A stretch of 64,000 nt of DNA from Melghirimyces algeriensis (GTDB taxonomy: Bacteria; Bacillota; Bacilli; Thermoactinomycetales; DSM-45169): positions 149,961-213,960 of the forward strand of contig NZ_FXTI01000006.1 of assembly GCF_900182565.1 (NCBI RefSeq). The letters are read 5' to 3'. Made by a program: the position numbers and the translations under genes. The notes below the pieces were generated by a model. The model worked only from the letters and a program-made list of their open reading frames with translations. It had not been told where the DNA came from and made no database searches. The number at the start of each line of letters is the position of its first letter. Position 1 is the first letter of the stretch. Of this stretch, positions 25,711-34,615 are shown one piece after another.

Positions 25711-26760
25711 TTACATACCTAGGTCAGCGAAAGTGGCCATCTCCCGTGCCGCTGCGACTGCCCCGTCAAAGAGAGGAAAGGAAAGGACAGCACCGCTTCC
25801 TTCTCCCAGGCGCATGCTGGCATCGATCAACGGATCAAGTTCAAGCTGTTTCAACAGCACCTGGTGAGCGGGCTCCTCCGAGAGGTGGGAGGCAAAAAGA
25901 TAATCCCGCACTCCCGGAACAAGGCGGAACGCAGCCAGGGCGGAGGCCGTTGAAATCACTCCGTCGATGACCGTTGAAAGCCGCTGAGCGCAAGCTCCCA
26001 GGATAAAGCCCGTCATCGCCGCCAACTCCAGTCCACCCACTTTTGCCAGCACATCCAACGGATCAGAGGGATCAGGCTGATTGACTTCCAGACTGCGTCG
26101 GATGGCCTCTCCTTTCTTCTTTAAAGCAACATCGTCGATCCCTGTCCCTCTTCCAACCAACTCCTCAACTGGCCTTCCTGTCAAGGAAGCCGATACCGCT
26201 GCAGCAGCTGTTGTGTTGCCAATTCCCATCTCCCCAACAGCTGCCAGTTGGAATCCCTGTTCCTTCATTTCCTGGGCCATCTCCAACCCTACCCGGATCG
26301 CCTGAATCGCTTCCGCTCCGCTCATCGCTGGCCCTTTGACCATATTGGCCGTCCCAGCCCGCACCTTGCGATTCAGAACGCCAGCCGGCAGTTCAGTAAG
26401 CTGGCTGCCTACATCTACCACCCTCACCTTGGCACCATAGCATCGGGCAAAAACATTGACAGCAGCTTTGCCATCACAGAAATTGCGGATCATCAATCCC
26501 GTCACCTCAGAAGGATAGGCACTCACCCCTTCCTCCGTCACCCCATGATCCCCGCAAAAAACGACAACAACCTTTCTGTCGAGCGACGGAACCGTTTCAC
26601 CGGTGATCCCCGCCAATCGGACAAAGGTTTCTTCCAGACGTCCCAAAGCTCCCAAAGGCTTGGTGAGGTTGTCCACATGCTTTTGCGCCTCAGCCATCGT
26701 CTCCACATGCAGACCGGGAACTGAAGGAAACAAATCATCAGACTCTTTTTTTCTCTCCAC
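25711..26760 (-). CDS. cobT: Nicotinate-nucleotide-dimethylbenzimidazole phosphoribosyltransferase CobT
   Basis: 349 aa; makes alpha-ribazole phosphate from DMB and nicotinate mononucleotide. Motifs: DNLTKPLGALGRLEE, VVFCGDHGVTEEGVSAYP, GEMGIGNTTAAAAV, GRGTGIDD, SHLSEEPAH and SMRLGEGSGAVL with the catalytic Glu. The frame is open to 26940; GTG at 26760 is 8 bases after AAGGAGG and matches the family length, while ATG 26766 is too close. First gene of the cob operon. A TATAAT-like box (26804-26809) lies upstream; no cobalamin aptamer is visible there. Confidence 0.95.
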   Translation of the reverse strand: MERKKESDDLFPSVPGLHVETMAEAQKHVDNLTKPLGALGRLEETFVRLAGITGETVPSLDRKVVVVFCGDHGVTEEGVSAYPSEVTGLMIRNFCDGKAAVNVFARCYGAKVRVVDVGSQLTELPAGVLNRKVRAGTANMVKGPAMSGAEAIQAIRVGLEMAQEMKEQGFQLAAVGEMGIGNTTAAAAVSASLTGRPVEELVGRGTGIDDVALKKKGEAIRRSLEVNQPDPSDPLDVLAKVGGLELAAMTGFILGACAQRLSTVIDGVISTASALAAFRLVPGVRDYLFASHLSEEPAHQVLLKQLELDPLIDASMRLGEGSGAVLSFPLFDGAVAAAREMATFADLGM

Positions 26761-26949
26761 TCGCATCCCCTCCTTGTTTCTCTCGATTCGCCTTCCTCTT
26801 TCAATTATACAATTAAAACAGTCTGCAGGACGTTCAACATCACTTTCTCCTTGTAAACGACATCCACCCAGGGGAATGCCATACCCGCTGTTCGGACAGC
26901 TAACATTTGAAAGACTGGATCTCTTTAACCCCTCCAACATTTGATCAGG

Positions 26950-27867
26950 TTAATGAAGTTCCTTTATTCCATAAAGCCGGAGTTTTGTAAGCAATTGATG
27001 GATATCTGAAGGAAGAGGGGACTCCCAGGATCGTATGGAGCCATCCCTGGGATGAATCAGTTGCAGGTACAGTGCATGCAAGGCCTGACGTTCCAGGAGA
27101 GGAACGCCTCCATACATCGTATCCCCGATCAATGGATGGCCCAGATCGGCCATATGGACACGGATTTGGTGTGTCCGTCCTGTTTCCAGTCCCACGCGGA
27201 CCAAAGTCGCTCCTTTCAGTCGTTCTACCACGCGATAACGGGTGATTGCCTCCACTCCTTGTGTAGAAACTACACGAAGGTTAGAGTTCTCTGAAGAACG
27301 GGCAATCGGTGCACGAATCACCCCTTCGTTCTGTTCCAACATTCCATATACCACAGCCAGGTACTCTCTATGATATCGTTTCTTTTTCATCTGACCTGAC
27401 AAAACAGCATGGGCATGAGCATGCTTGGCAAATACAATCAAACCGGATGTATCTTTGTCCAATCGGGTAACGGGACGGATCAGATGAAATTCCCCCCGTT
27501 CCCTCCAATAGTGTGCCAATCCGTTGGCCAGCGTTTGATCCGGGTGGTTTTTGGTCGGGTGCACCACAACACCCGGTTGCTTGTCGAGAACAATCAAGTC
27601 CTCATCTTCATACAAAACATCAACCGGTATGGGCTGGGGAACCATTCCCTCTCCTGTATCGTGAGGCAGACGAATCTGAATCCAATCCCCTTTATGGACA
27701 CGGGAAGTGAGAAACACCTTTTCACCATTTACTTCCACCGCCTTTGCTTCCTTTAAACGGCGAAACATTCGACGGGAAAATCGAAAACGGTTGCGAAGCA
27801 CCTGACGGACCATTTTCCCCTCTTCCTCTTCTCGAACGCAATGGTGCATCGCCGAGATCTCCTTCAT
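26950..27867 (-). CDS. RluA/RluD-family ribosomal pseudouridine synthase
   Basis: 305 aa. An N-terminal S4-like RNA-binding domain (RFSRRMFRRLKEAKAVEVNG) is followed by a pseudouridine synthase domain with the catalytic Asp in PVTRLDKDTSGLIVFAK. LVRVGLETGRTHQIRVHMA, GHPLIGDTMYGG and the end LHPRDG-like IHPRDGS follow. It isomerises specific uridines in rRNA; the exact target cannot be read. ATG at 27867 follows AGGAGGG. Transcribed from the transglutaminase side but after that gene's terminator. Confidence 0.94.
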   Translation of the reverse strand: MKEISAMHHCVREEEEGKMVRQVLRNRFRFSRRMFRRLKEAKAVEVNGEKVFLTSRVHKGDWIQIRLPHDTGEGMVPQPIPVDVLYEDEDLIVLDKQPGVVVHPTKNHPDQTLANGLAHYWRERGEFHLIRPVTRLDKDTSGLIVFAKHAHAHAVLSGQMKKKRYHREYLAVVYGMLEQNEGVIRAPIARSSENSNLRVVSTQGVEAITRYRVVERLKGATLVRVGLETGRTHQIRVHMADLGHPLIGDTMYGGVPLLERQALHALYLQLIHPRDGSIRSWESPLPSDIHQLLTKLRLYGIKELH

Positions 27868-27890
27868 CCAATCCCTCCTGTTCACAAATC

Positions 27891-27917
27891 AAAAACCGGG
27901 GCGCATTTTACGCCCCG
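27891..27917 (-). terminator. Terminator of the transglutaminase-like gene
   Basis: CGGGGCG-TAAAATG-CGCCCCG followed by GTTTTTG on the minus strand. Confidence 0.85.
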
Positions 27918-27931
27918 TACTTCAGACCTTA

Positions 27932-29623
27932 TCAATACATCACACCAATGCGCCTGTGTGTCTTCTGAAACTCTGAAGGGTTGGGATCAAAGTATTCGGT
28001 CGTATACCGTTTCACAAACTGATCATTTTGATTGATATACCCAGACCCCCACGTTGGGTCCATCGTTAACCATCTACCGTCCACTTTGACTTCGACCCAA
28101 GAGTGACGGTTTCCATCCGCCATTCCTTCTACAAAACGGGCTTCCAGATCGATGGAGCGCAACAGCGCAATGGCGAGGAAGGTATAATCCTGGCATACCC
28201 CGCTTTTTTCCCGCAAGGTTTTTAATGCTGAATCATCATACTCAAAATCATCCTGTTTAAACTTTTGCACATCATAAGAGATGTTCTGCGCGACATACTG
28301 ATAGATTGCCTTCGCTTTTTCTCTCTTCGTGGTCTTTCCTTGCGTCAATTGACGGGCCAGACGTTGGATGGAAGCATCCTCGGACTGAATTCCACGAGAG
28401 GGAAGAAGATTGCGAAGATCCTGCTCTTCCGTATTGTTCACTGTAAACCGGGCAACACCGAAGAAACGAAAGTAATCCCGCTTTTGGCTGGTGATTTCCG
28501 GAACATTTAGCGTCACCTCATACGCTCCTTTGCCAAAACGCAACCAAAACTGCCCATCAAATTGATAGTTTTTCACTGGGATAAAGTAAGTGGCTTCCAT
28601 CCCATCCTTCTTCGTCTGGACAATCAGATGTTTGGTTTGTGAAGCAAATGGGGCTTTGGGATCGATGGAGCCTTTGATCCGGTATTTCATCTTGCCGCTT
28701 CCGCCCCCTGCAAGGGGAACATCCAGATTGACTCCCCGGCTGTCATAGTGCTTAAAAAACTGTATCGGGGTTCTTTTCTGATCTGAGCGGTTTTTCACCA
28801 ACAGAGTGGCTGCTTCATTGTAATAATTCTTCCGCTCCGGATCAGACGTCATCACTGTAACCTGATGAATTCCTTTTCCGTATAAAAGAGGAATGCGTTG
28901 ATCAAAATGCCCCTTTTTATCTACACGGAGGAGATGTTTCCATTCTTCCCCTCCTTTTTCCAAACGAACCATCACCCGATGGGAACCTGGTTTCTTAAGC
29001 GACCCTTTCAGTTGGACTTCACCATCTGCTTTTTGGAGTCCCTGTTGTTCATCATCCAGCTTTAGCCCTGACTCCAGTCCAGTGCGCGTATAGCCTACTT
29101 CCCGCGTAATTTTTGGGTTTACATTAATCACATGAAATCGGGCCAAATCATAAAAACGATCCTTCTTCTCAGTGCCGGGAAGTCTGACAACGACTTCATA
29201 CTCTCCTTTTCCATTAAACAACTGAATCGAACGGCTAAATTTTCCCTTTTTAATCCGGGTGTAATAGGAGAATGTTTTTTCACCAGTGCCCTTGGGACCA
29301 TCTGTTTTTTTGATTTCTATCCAGACCCAGTCCGTCAGAAAATCTCCATCATCTTCTATAGAACCGGCCACCTTAAAACGGGAATTGACAGCAAATTGTT
29401 GATACTCAGGCGAGCTTAAACGGGCTCCTACCTGTTTGGCGTATGGTTCAAGCTTCATCTCTTCCAATGAAAGGCTTTCGTTCTTTTCCATCGCAAGCCG
29501 ATCCCATCGATTTAGTTCCTGTTCTGCTTCGGTTTGAAAAAAGGACAGAGGATTACAACCGCCTATACATACCAAAACCAGGGTAACAAACAACAGTCCC
29601 CCAGCACGTCTAAACGTATTCAT
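27932..29623 (-). CDS. Transglutaminase-like lipoprotein
   Basis: About 563 aa. A signal peptide with lipobox VCIGGC is followed by roughly 350 residues of repeated beta-rich units (three similar phrases: YYTRIKKGKFSRSIQLFNGKG, HLLRVDKKGHFDQRIPLLYG, IPVKNYQFDGQFWLRFGKG). The C-terminal transglutaminase-like core has Cys in SGVCQDYTFLAIALL, His in GNRHSWVEVKV and Asp in MDPTWGSGY, the full catalytic triad. Anchored outside the cell; may act on cell-wall or surface proteins. ATG at 29623 lies five bases after GGGAGGAG. Confidence 0.9.
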   Translation of the reverse strand: MNTFRRAGGLLFVTLVLVCIGGCNPLSFFQTEAEQELNRWDRLAMEKNESLSLEEMKLEPYAKQVGARLSSPEYQQFAVNSRFKVAGSIEDDGDFLTDWVWIEIKKTDGPKGTGEKTFSYYTRIKKGKFSRSIQLFNGKGEYEVVVRLPGTEKKDRFYDLARFHVINVNPKITREVGYTRTGLESGLKLDDEQQGLQKADGEVQLKGSLKKPGSHRVMVRLEKGGEEWKHLLRVDKKGHFDQRIPLLYGKGIHQVTVMTSDPERKNYYNEAATLLVKNRSDQKRTPIQFFKHYDSRGVNLDVPLAGGGSGKMKYRIKGSIDPKAPFASQTKHLIVQTKKDGMEATYFIPVKNYQFDGQFWLRFGKGAYEVTLNVPEITSQKRDYFRFFGVARFTVNNTEEQDLRNLLPSRGIQSEDASIQRLARQLTQGKTTKREKAKAIYQYVAQNISYDVQKFKQDDFEYDDSALKTLREKSGVCQDYTFLAIALLRSIDLEARFVEGMADGNRHSWVEVKVDGRWLTMDPTWGSGYINQNDQFVKRYTTEYFDPNPSEFQKTHRRIGVMY

Positions 29624-29770
29624 GGACTCCTCCCAATCATATCCTTTAATTTTTCTCCCATTATATATCATGCACTCCTCATCCATCACCCTTAGAATTT
29701 CTGCTGTTGCCGATCACAAGCCCTTTTAATATTTGACGAAGGTCAGGGAATCTGCAAAATACTACGAACC

Positions 29771-29798
29771 AAAAAAAAGGTGCCTGTTTAGGCACCCA
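29771..29798 (-). terminator. Terminator of the cupin transcript
   Basis: GGGTGCC-TAAACA-GGCACC followed by TTTTTTTT on the minus strand. Confidence 0.8.
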
Positions 29799-30112
29799 TT
29801 AGAAAGACCAAGACAAACACAATGCTCAGATCCTATTCAAGAAACTCTTCAAGAATTTGACCTCCTATTTATCATACAACATATTTTAATATTTGTGGTT
29901 TGAAATATTTTATAAATCAGTGTATATACCCCTAACAGTACCTTATGTTGTTTAAATTTTTAAGTAAATTCTATATCATTATTGATACATTCCGAAATAA
30001 AATCAACTTTTTCACGTATATTACCGCTATTTATTTCGCCTACCAAAGTAAATCTTTTATAAATGGATCAAACATATGTTCCGTTTATAAGGAATTTTGT
30101 TTTATCCAATCC
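29799..30112. other. AT-rich gap with a degenerate coding fragment
   Basis: Much more AT-rich than its surroundings. On the minus strand at about 29970-30072 a start-less frame reads KRFTLVGEINSGNIREKVDF, then ISECINNDIEFT-stop, which looks like the end of a lost protein. The plus-strand open frame from 29945 has low-complexity composition and no ribosome binding site. Probably a remnant of imported DNA. Confidence 0.4.
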
Positions 30113-30592
30113 TCAAAATTGATTAAGCGTGCCGTTTTCTTCACTTGGCCAGTTTACCGGTTGATCCACACCGATTGCATCTTCTATACCGCTCGTTGGA
30201 AGACTATGCTCTTTGGCCTGAATCACGATAAAAAATAAATCTTCCTTTGAATGGTTTCTCCACGTCCGGACTCCGTCTGGTGCAACACGGATGACGGTCC
30301 CTTCCCGAATCTCAATGACTTCTCCATCGATCTGGAACTGCCCCGTTCCTTTAAAGAAAATATAAAGCTCCTCATTCTCTTGATGTTTATGGTGAAATGG
30401 GACTTCTTTCCGAGGTGGGAGAACATTGAAGGAGACTTCCATCCCCGTGCAGTTTAACTCCTCTTTTATAAACAATTTCCCCTGAGCCTTAACCGGCTTC
30501 GTAATCTGATACTGAAGCAACCCCTTCCATTCACCGACCTGCGCTGCGCTGAAATTTTTCCCTTCTCGAACCCGATCGGACAGTTGACGCAT
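30113..30592 (-). CDS. Cupin-domain protein
   Basis: 159 aa. The cupin metal-binding motif 1 is clear in PFHHKHQENEELYIFFKGTG (His, His, Glu). Motif 2 is weaker (GTVIRVAPDGVRTWRN), where the usual His is replaced by Arg or Thr unless the following NH supplies it. Likely a small sugar-isomerase-like or sensing protein. ATG at 30592 follows GGGGAG by 7 bases. It lies next to a TetR gene in the same direction (111 bp gap), which may regulate it. Confidence 0.88.
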   Translation of the reverse strand: MRQLSDRVREGKNFSAAQVGEWKGLLQYQITKPVKAQGKLFIKEELNCTGMEVSFNVLPPRKEVPFHHKHQENEELYIFFKGTGQFQIDGEVIEIREGTVIRVAPDGVRTWRNHSKEDLFFIVIQAKEHSLPTSGIEDAIGVDQPVNWPSEENGTLNQF

Positions 30593-30703
30593 GCCATCGC
30601 TCCCCAAATTGATTTTTGCTTGCGAACCCCGACCCTCTACTTTGATACCAATCGGTCTCTTTTTTGCTTGAAATCATGCGACTTATTTTTTAAATAAGCC
30701 GCA

Positions 30704-31291
30704 TTATTGATAGCTTGCTATGTCATTCAGCAAATGCGCCGCCACTATATCCATATACGTGGAATCCCGGTAGAGTCGGCTTAAAGCCAACCCCCCCTCC
30801 AGCGAAGCAATCCAAGTGACCGCCATCTGCTCCGGATTCATGTTTTTTTGAAATTCACCTTTTTCCACACCCGTCACAAGGATCTGCTTCATCATCTCCA
30901 ACAGCCGGGCCATACTATCACGTGTTTTTTCCGCCAGGATGGGATATGCATCATCTGCTTCCAGTGCTGCATTCATCAGCGGACATCCACCCGGAATGGG
31001 ATGATCCTCCACCAACCCCTTCAGGATCTGAATCACAGCTTCTAACTTTTCAATGGAGGTGCACTCCCGTGCCAACACTTCCTGAAAGTGCTTGTTCATA
31101 ACTTGCGTTGAGTACTCAAACGCTTGCAGCACAAGCTCCTCTTTGTTTGCAAAATGCCGGTATATCCCCCCTTTTTCCAATCCCGTTTCTTTCATCACAT
31201 CTGAAATCGAGGAGGAAAGATAACCGTGTCGATTAAACAGACCAGAAGATTTTTGAATAATCCTGGATCGGGTACGTTCGCCTTTACGCAT
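30704..31291 (-). CDS. TetR/AcrR family transcriptional regulator
   Basis: 195 aa. The N-terminal HTH (RSRIIQKSSGLFNRHGYLSS, SISDVMKETGLEKGGIYRHF, ANKEELV) is textbook TetR. The ligand domain has GGCPLMNAALEADDAYP, the style of TetR proteins with a TetR_C (YfiR/YxaF-like) domain. Divergent from the epimerase gene, with a 190-bp intergenic region where it could bind. Confidence 0.93.
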   Translation of the reverse strand: MRKGERTRSRIIQKSSGLFNRHGYLSSSISDVMKETGLEKGGIYRHFANKEELVLQAFEYSTQVMNKHFQEVLARECTSIEKLEAVIQILKGLVEDHPIPGGCPLMNAALEADDAYPILAEKTRDSMARLLEMMKQILVTGVEKGEFQKNMNPEQMAVTWIASLEGGLALSRLYRDSTYMDIVAAHLLNDIASYQ

Positions 31292-31411
31292 CAGTCGTTC
31301 TCCTTTTCCAAAAAAGAAACCGATTGTTCTCTTTTATGTTACTCTTGTATAAGCATTGAAAGCAAGGGGGGAAGAATTTAAAAAAACAAGATTTTTTGAC
31401 GTTTACAGTCG

Positions 31412-31440
31412 TTGTCATATACGTGAATCATTGCTATAGT
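31412..31440 (+). promoter_or_regulatory. Sigma-A promoter of the epimerase gene
   Basis: TTGTCA (31412-31417), 17-bp spacer, TATAGT (31435-31440), about 42 bases before the start. A likely place for repression by the divergent TetR protein. Confidence 0.7.
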
Positions 31441-31482
31441 GGTTTTAAGTAATACATATACAACAATGGAGAAGAATAGTAT

Positions 31483-32523
31483 ATGAACATTCTTATCATA
31501 GGTGGTACCCGTTTTTTGGGCAGATATATCACCCAAGAAGCGCAAAAACGTAACCATAAGGTTACATTGTTTAACAGAGGACAGGAAAATCCGGATCTTT
31601 TCCCTGAAGTTGAGACGATCGTGGGAGATCGGTATACGGACATTCAATGTTTGGGAGACAGAGAATGGGATTGCGTCATAGATACGTTTGGATTTGTCCC
31701 ATGGGCGATCGCTCCATCGATTCGCTATCTGAAAAATCGTACCCGACACTATATATTTATCTCCAGCCAGTCCGTCTATTCCGATTTTACCAAGATCAAT
31801 ATTGATGAGCATTCCCCTGTTGCCACACTGCCTGCAGAAAAAGTGGCTGAACTTGAACGAGAAGGTTACGGTCCGACTTATGGAAAACATTACGGAGCGA
31901 TGAAATTCCTCTGTGAACAGTTGTTGGAACAAGAAATGCCGCAAAAGGTACTGCATGTTCGACCCGGTCTGATTGTGGGACCCCATGATTATGCGGATCG
32001 CTTTTCGTATTGGGTCAACCGGGTATCACAGGGAGGAGACATATTGGCTCCGGGACATCCGGAACAACCCATTCAAATCATTGATGTCCGGGATCTTGCC
32101 AGCTGGATGATCCATATGATTGAATCTCGTCAAACGGGTGTATATAATGTTACAGGACCGCAATCTCCGCTGACGATGGGGTCTATATTGGAAGAATGTC
32201 GCCGGATTACCAACAGTGAAGCGGTCATTTCTTGGGTGAATGAGACATTTTTACTGGAAAAAAACATTCAACCTTGGACCGAGTTACCGCTTTGGCTTCC
32301 GGAAAAATCGGGACTGGGCAATGACGATCCCCCTCCGATCGGTTTATTTCGTATCAATATCAGCCGAGCCTTGCAACAAGGGCTCTCATTCCGTCCTCTT
32401 TCCGAAACCATTTATGATACTTGGCAATGGTTGAAATCAGAAAATAAAGAGATATTCAATGCAGGATTAACAGCGGAAAAGGAACAACAACTGCTCAACG
32501 AATGGCATTCTTACCGCAAATAA
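31483..32523 (+). CDS. NAD-dependent epimerase/dehydratase family protein
   Basis: 346 aa extended SDR. NILIIGGTRFLGRYITQEA holds the GGxxxxG nucleotide motif. ISSQSVYSDF supplies the catalytic Ser region and HYGAMKF the YxxxK. PGLIVGPHDYADRFSYWV and IQIIDVRDLASWMIHMIE are typical of the isoflavone-reductase-like/NAD-epimerase subgroup of Bacilli. Substrate unknown. GGAGAAG lies 8-9 bases before the ATG. Terminated by a bidirectional hairpin shared with ligA. Confidence 0.92.
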   Translation: MNILIIGGTRFLGRYITQEAQKRNHKVTLFNRGQENPDLFPEVETIVGDRYTDIQCLGDREWDCVIDTFGFVPWAIAPSIRYLKNRTRHYIFISSQSVYSDFTKINIDEHSPVATLPAEKVAELEREGYGPTYGKHYGAMKFLCEQLLEQEMPQKVLHVRPGLIVGPHDYADRFSYWVNRVSQGGDILAPGHPEQPIQIIDVRDLASWMIHMIESRQTGVYNVTGPQSPLTMGSILEECRRITNSEAVISWVNETFLLEKNIQPWTELPLWLPEKSGLGNDDPPPIGLFRINISRALQQGLSFRPLSETIYDTWQWLKSENKEIFNAGLTAEKEQQLLNEWHSYRK

Positions 32524-32557
32524 AAAAGATCGGTGGTTCCTTCCACCGATCTTTTTT
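32524..32557. terminator. Bidirectional terminator (epimerase / ligA)
   Basis: AAAAGATCGGTGG-TTCCTT-CCACCGATCTTTT with A- and T-tracts on both sides, between convergent genes. Confidence 0.9.
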
Positions 32558-32565
32558 ATATACGT

Positions 32566-34584
32566 TTAACCATTCCCGTCCAACATTTGAAGCAGCGTTT
32601 GTTCATCCACCACTGGAACACCTAAATCCTGTGCTTTTTTCAGTTTGGAACCTGCCTTTTCCCCGGCAATCAGGAAATCGGTGTTTTTACTGACGCTCCC
32701 GGTTACTTTTCCTCCCAGCTCTTCAATCCGGGCTCCTGCTTCTTTTCGGGACAGGCTCTCCAGGGTCCCCGTCAAAACCACCGTTTTTCCGTAAAAGGGA
32801 CTGTCCACCCGCTCGGACTGATCCCGTGCCGGTCCTGTATAGGTCATATTGACCCCGGATTGTTCCAGCCGTCGAATTGTTTCTTTGACCTCCGGTTTGT
32901 CAAAGTAGGTAACAATACTCTCCGCCATCTTGGGACCGATCTCATCGATCGCCTCCAGCTCTTCCCGGTCCGCCTCCATCACCTGGTGGATATCGTCAAA
33001 ATGCCGAGCCAGAATCTTGGCTCCCTTGGAGCCGACAAAACGGATACCCAGACCAAATATCAGCTTTTCCACGGAATTCTGTTTGCTTTCCTCAATCGCG
33101 GAAAGAAGATTTTCCACCGACTTTTTTCCCATTCGTTCCAGCGGAAGCAGATCATCCTCTTGCAAGTCATATAAATCAGCAGGTCCTCGAACCAGACCGG
33201 CGTTAAACAGCTGGGTCACCACTTTTTCTCCCAGCCCCTCAATATTCATGGCCCCTCTGGAGACAAAATGAATAATCCCTTCCCTGGTTTGCGCCGGACA
33301 TTGAGGGTTGATACACCGAAGCGCCACTTCTTCCTCCAGCCGAACCAAGCGACTGCCGCATTCAGGACATTCCGTCGGCATGGCATACGGTTTCTCGTTC
33401 CCCGTTCGATGCTCCTTGATCACTTCCACCACTTCGGGAATAATGTCTCCCGCTTTTTTTACGACAACGTGGTCGCCTAACATCACCTCTTTTTCCCGGA
33501 TGATGTCTTCATTGTGAAGGGAGGCCCGTTTGACGGTGGTTCCCGCCAAGGTGACCGGGTCCAGAACCGCTGTTGGGGTAACCGCTCCGGTCCGACCCAC
33601 ATTAATTTCAATATCACGCAAGACCGTTACGGATTCCTCCGCAGGAAACTTATAAGCAATGGCCCAACGGGGACTTTTTGCAGTGCTTCCCAATTCGTCA
33701 CGCAATGCCAGATCATCCACTTTGATGACAACCCCATCAATCTCATACCCCAGTTCCATCCGATTTTCACGCCAATAGTTGACAAAGTCCATGACATCGT
33801 CGATTCCCTTGACGGTCACCCGTTCCGGATTCACTTTGAGCCCCAATCGCTCCAGAAGATCCAGCGATTCCGTATGGGTATCGGGGAAAGACTGCCCATG
33901 AATTTCCCCGATCCCGTAAAGGAAGATATCCAATGCTCTCTCCGCAGCCAATTTGGGATCCAGTTGACGCAAAGAACCGGCCGCCGCATTTCGTGGATTG
34001 GCAAACAGCGACTCACCAAGCTGTTCCTTCTGCTGGTTGATCCGTTGAAATTCCTTTTTCGGCATAAATGCTTCGCCTCGAACCTCCAGGGTAACAGGTT
34101 CCTGAAGGCGCAGAGGAAGCGAACGAATGGTTTTTAGGTTCTGTGTGATATTTTCTCCGGTCGTCCCATCACCACGGGTGGCTCCCCTCACCATCACTCC
34201 ATCTTCATAGCGAATGGAGACCGCTAACCCATCAATCTTCAGCTCACAGACATAGTTAATGCCCTCTCTTCCCGTTAGCCGCCCAATTCTCTGGTCAAAT
34301 TCCTGCAAATCCTCAAACGTAAAGGCATTGCCCAGACTAAGCATCGGAATGGTATGCTGAACCTTTTCAAAGTGGGAAAGTGGCTCTCCCCCAACCCGCT
34401 GAGTGGGTGAATCGGGAGTGACCAAGTCTGGGAACTGCTCCTCCAGCCGAATCAACTCCTGAAGCCTGCGGTCATATTCTTGATCGCTGATGGTGGGGCG
34501 ATCCAACACATAGTAGCGATGGTTATGTTCATTGATTTGCTCACGCAATTCCTGAATCCGTTTGTTCGCTTCTTTCCGGTCCAC
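32566..34584 (-). CDS. ligA: NAD-dependent DNA ligase LigA
   Basis: 672 aa, full length. The adenylation site KIDG is in VCELKIDGLAVSIRYEDG. A four-Cys zinc finger (CPECGSRLV...CINPQCPAQ), helix-hairpin-helix region (EAIDEIGPKMAESIV) and C-terminal BRCT domain (PFYGKTVVLTGTLESLSR) follow. It seals nicks in replication and repair. GTG start 7 bases after GGGAGGA. It follows pcrA by 31 bp in the conserved pcrB-pcrA-ligA order of Bacillus. Confidence 0.98.
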   Translation of the reverse strand: MDRKEANKRIQELREQINEHNHRYYVLDRPTISDQEYDRRLQELIRLEEQFPDLVTPDSPTQRVGGEPLSHFEKVQHTIPMLSLGNAFTFEDLQEFDQRIGRLTGREGINYVCELKIDGLAVSIRYEDGVMVRGATRGDGTTGENITQNLKTIRSLPLRLQEPVTLEVRGEAFMPKKEFQRINQQKEQLGESLFANPRNAAAGSLRQLDPKLAAERALDIFLYGIGEIHGQSFPDTHTESLDLLERLGLKVNPERVTVKGIDDVMDFVNYWRENRMELGYEIDGVVIKVDDLALRDELGSTAKSPRWAIAYKFPAEESVTVLRDIEINVGRTGAVTPTAVLDPVTLAGTTVKRASLHNEDIIREKEVMLGDHVVVKKAGDIIPEVVEVIKEHRTGNEKPYAMPTECPECGSRLVRLEEEVALRCINPQCPAQTREGIIHFVSRGAMNIEGLGEKVVTQLFNAGLVRGPADLYDLQEDDLLPLERMGKKSVENLLSAIEESKQNSVEKLIFGLGIRFVGSKGAKILARHFDDIHQVMEADREELEAIDEIGPKMAESIVTYFDKPEVKETIRRLEQSGVNMTYTGPARDQSERVDSPFYGKTVVLTGTLESLSRKEAGARIEELGGKVTGSVSKNTDFLIAGEKAGSKLKKAQDLGVPVVDEQTLLQMLDGNG

Positions 34585-34615
34585 GCCATTTCCTCCCTCT
34601 CACAGACAGCCTTAC

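Noticed and set aside
25711..26940. 409-codon CobT frame
   Set aside because: The N-terminal 60 residues are not CobT-like and lack a ribosome binding site; GTG at 26760 fits.
29945..30238. 97-codon plus-strand frame
   Set aside because: Phe/Ile/Lys-rich from AT-rich DNA, no ribosome binding site, overlaps the cupin gene on the other strand.
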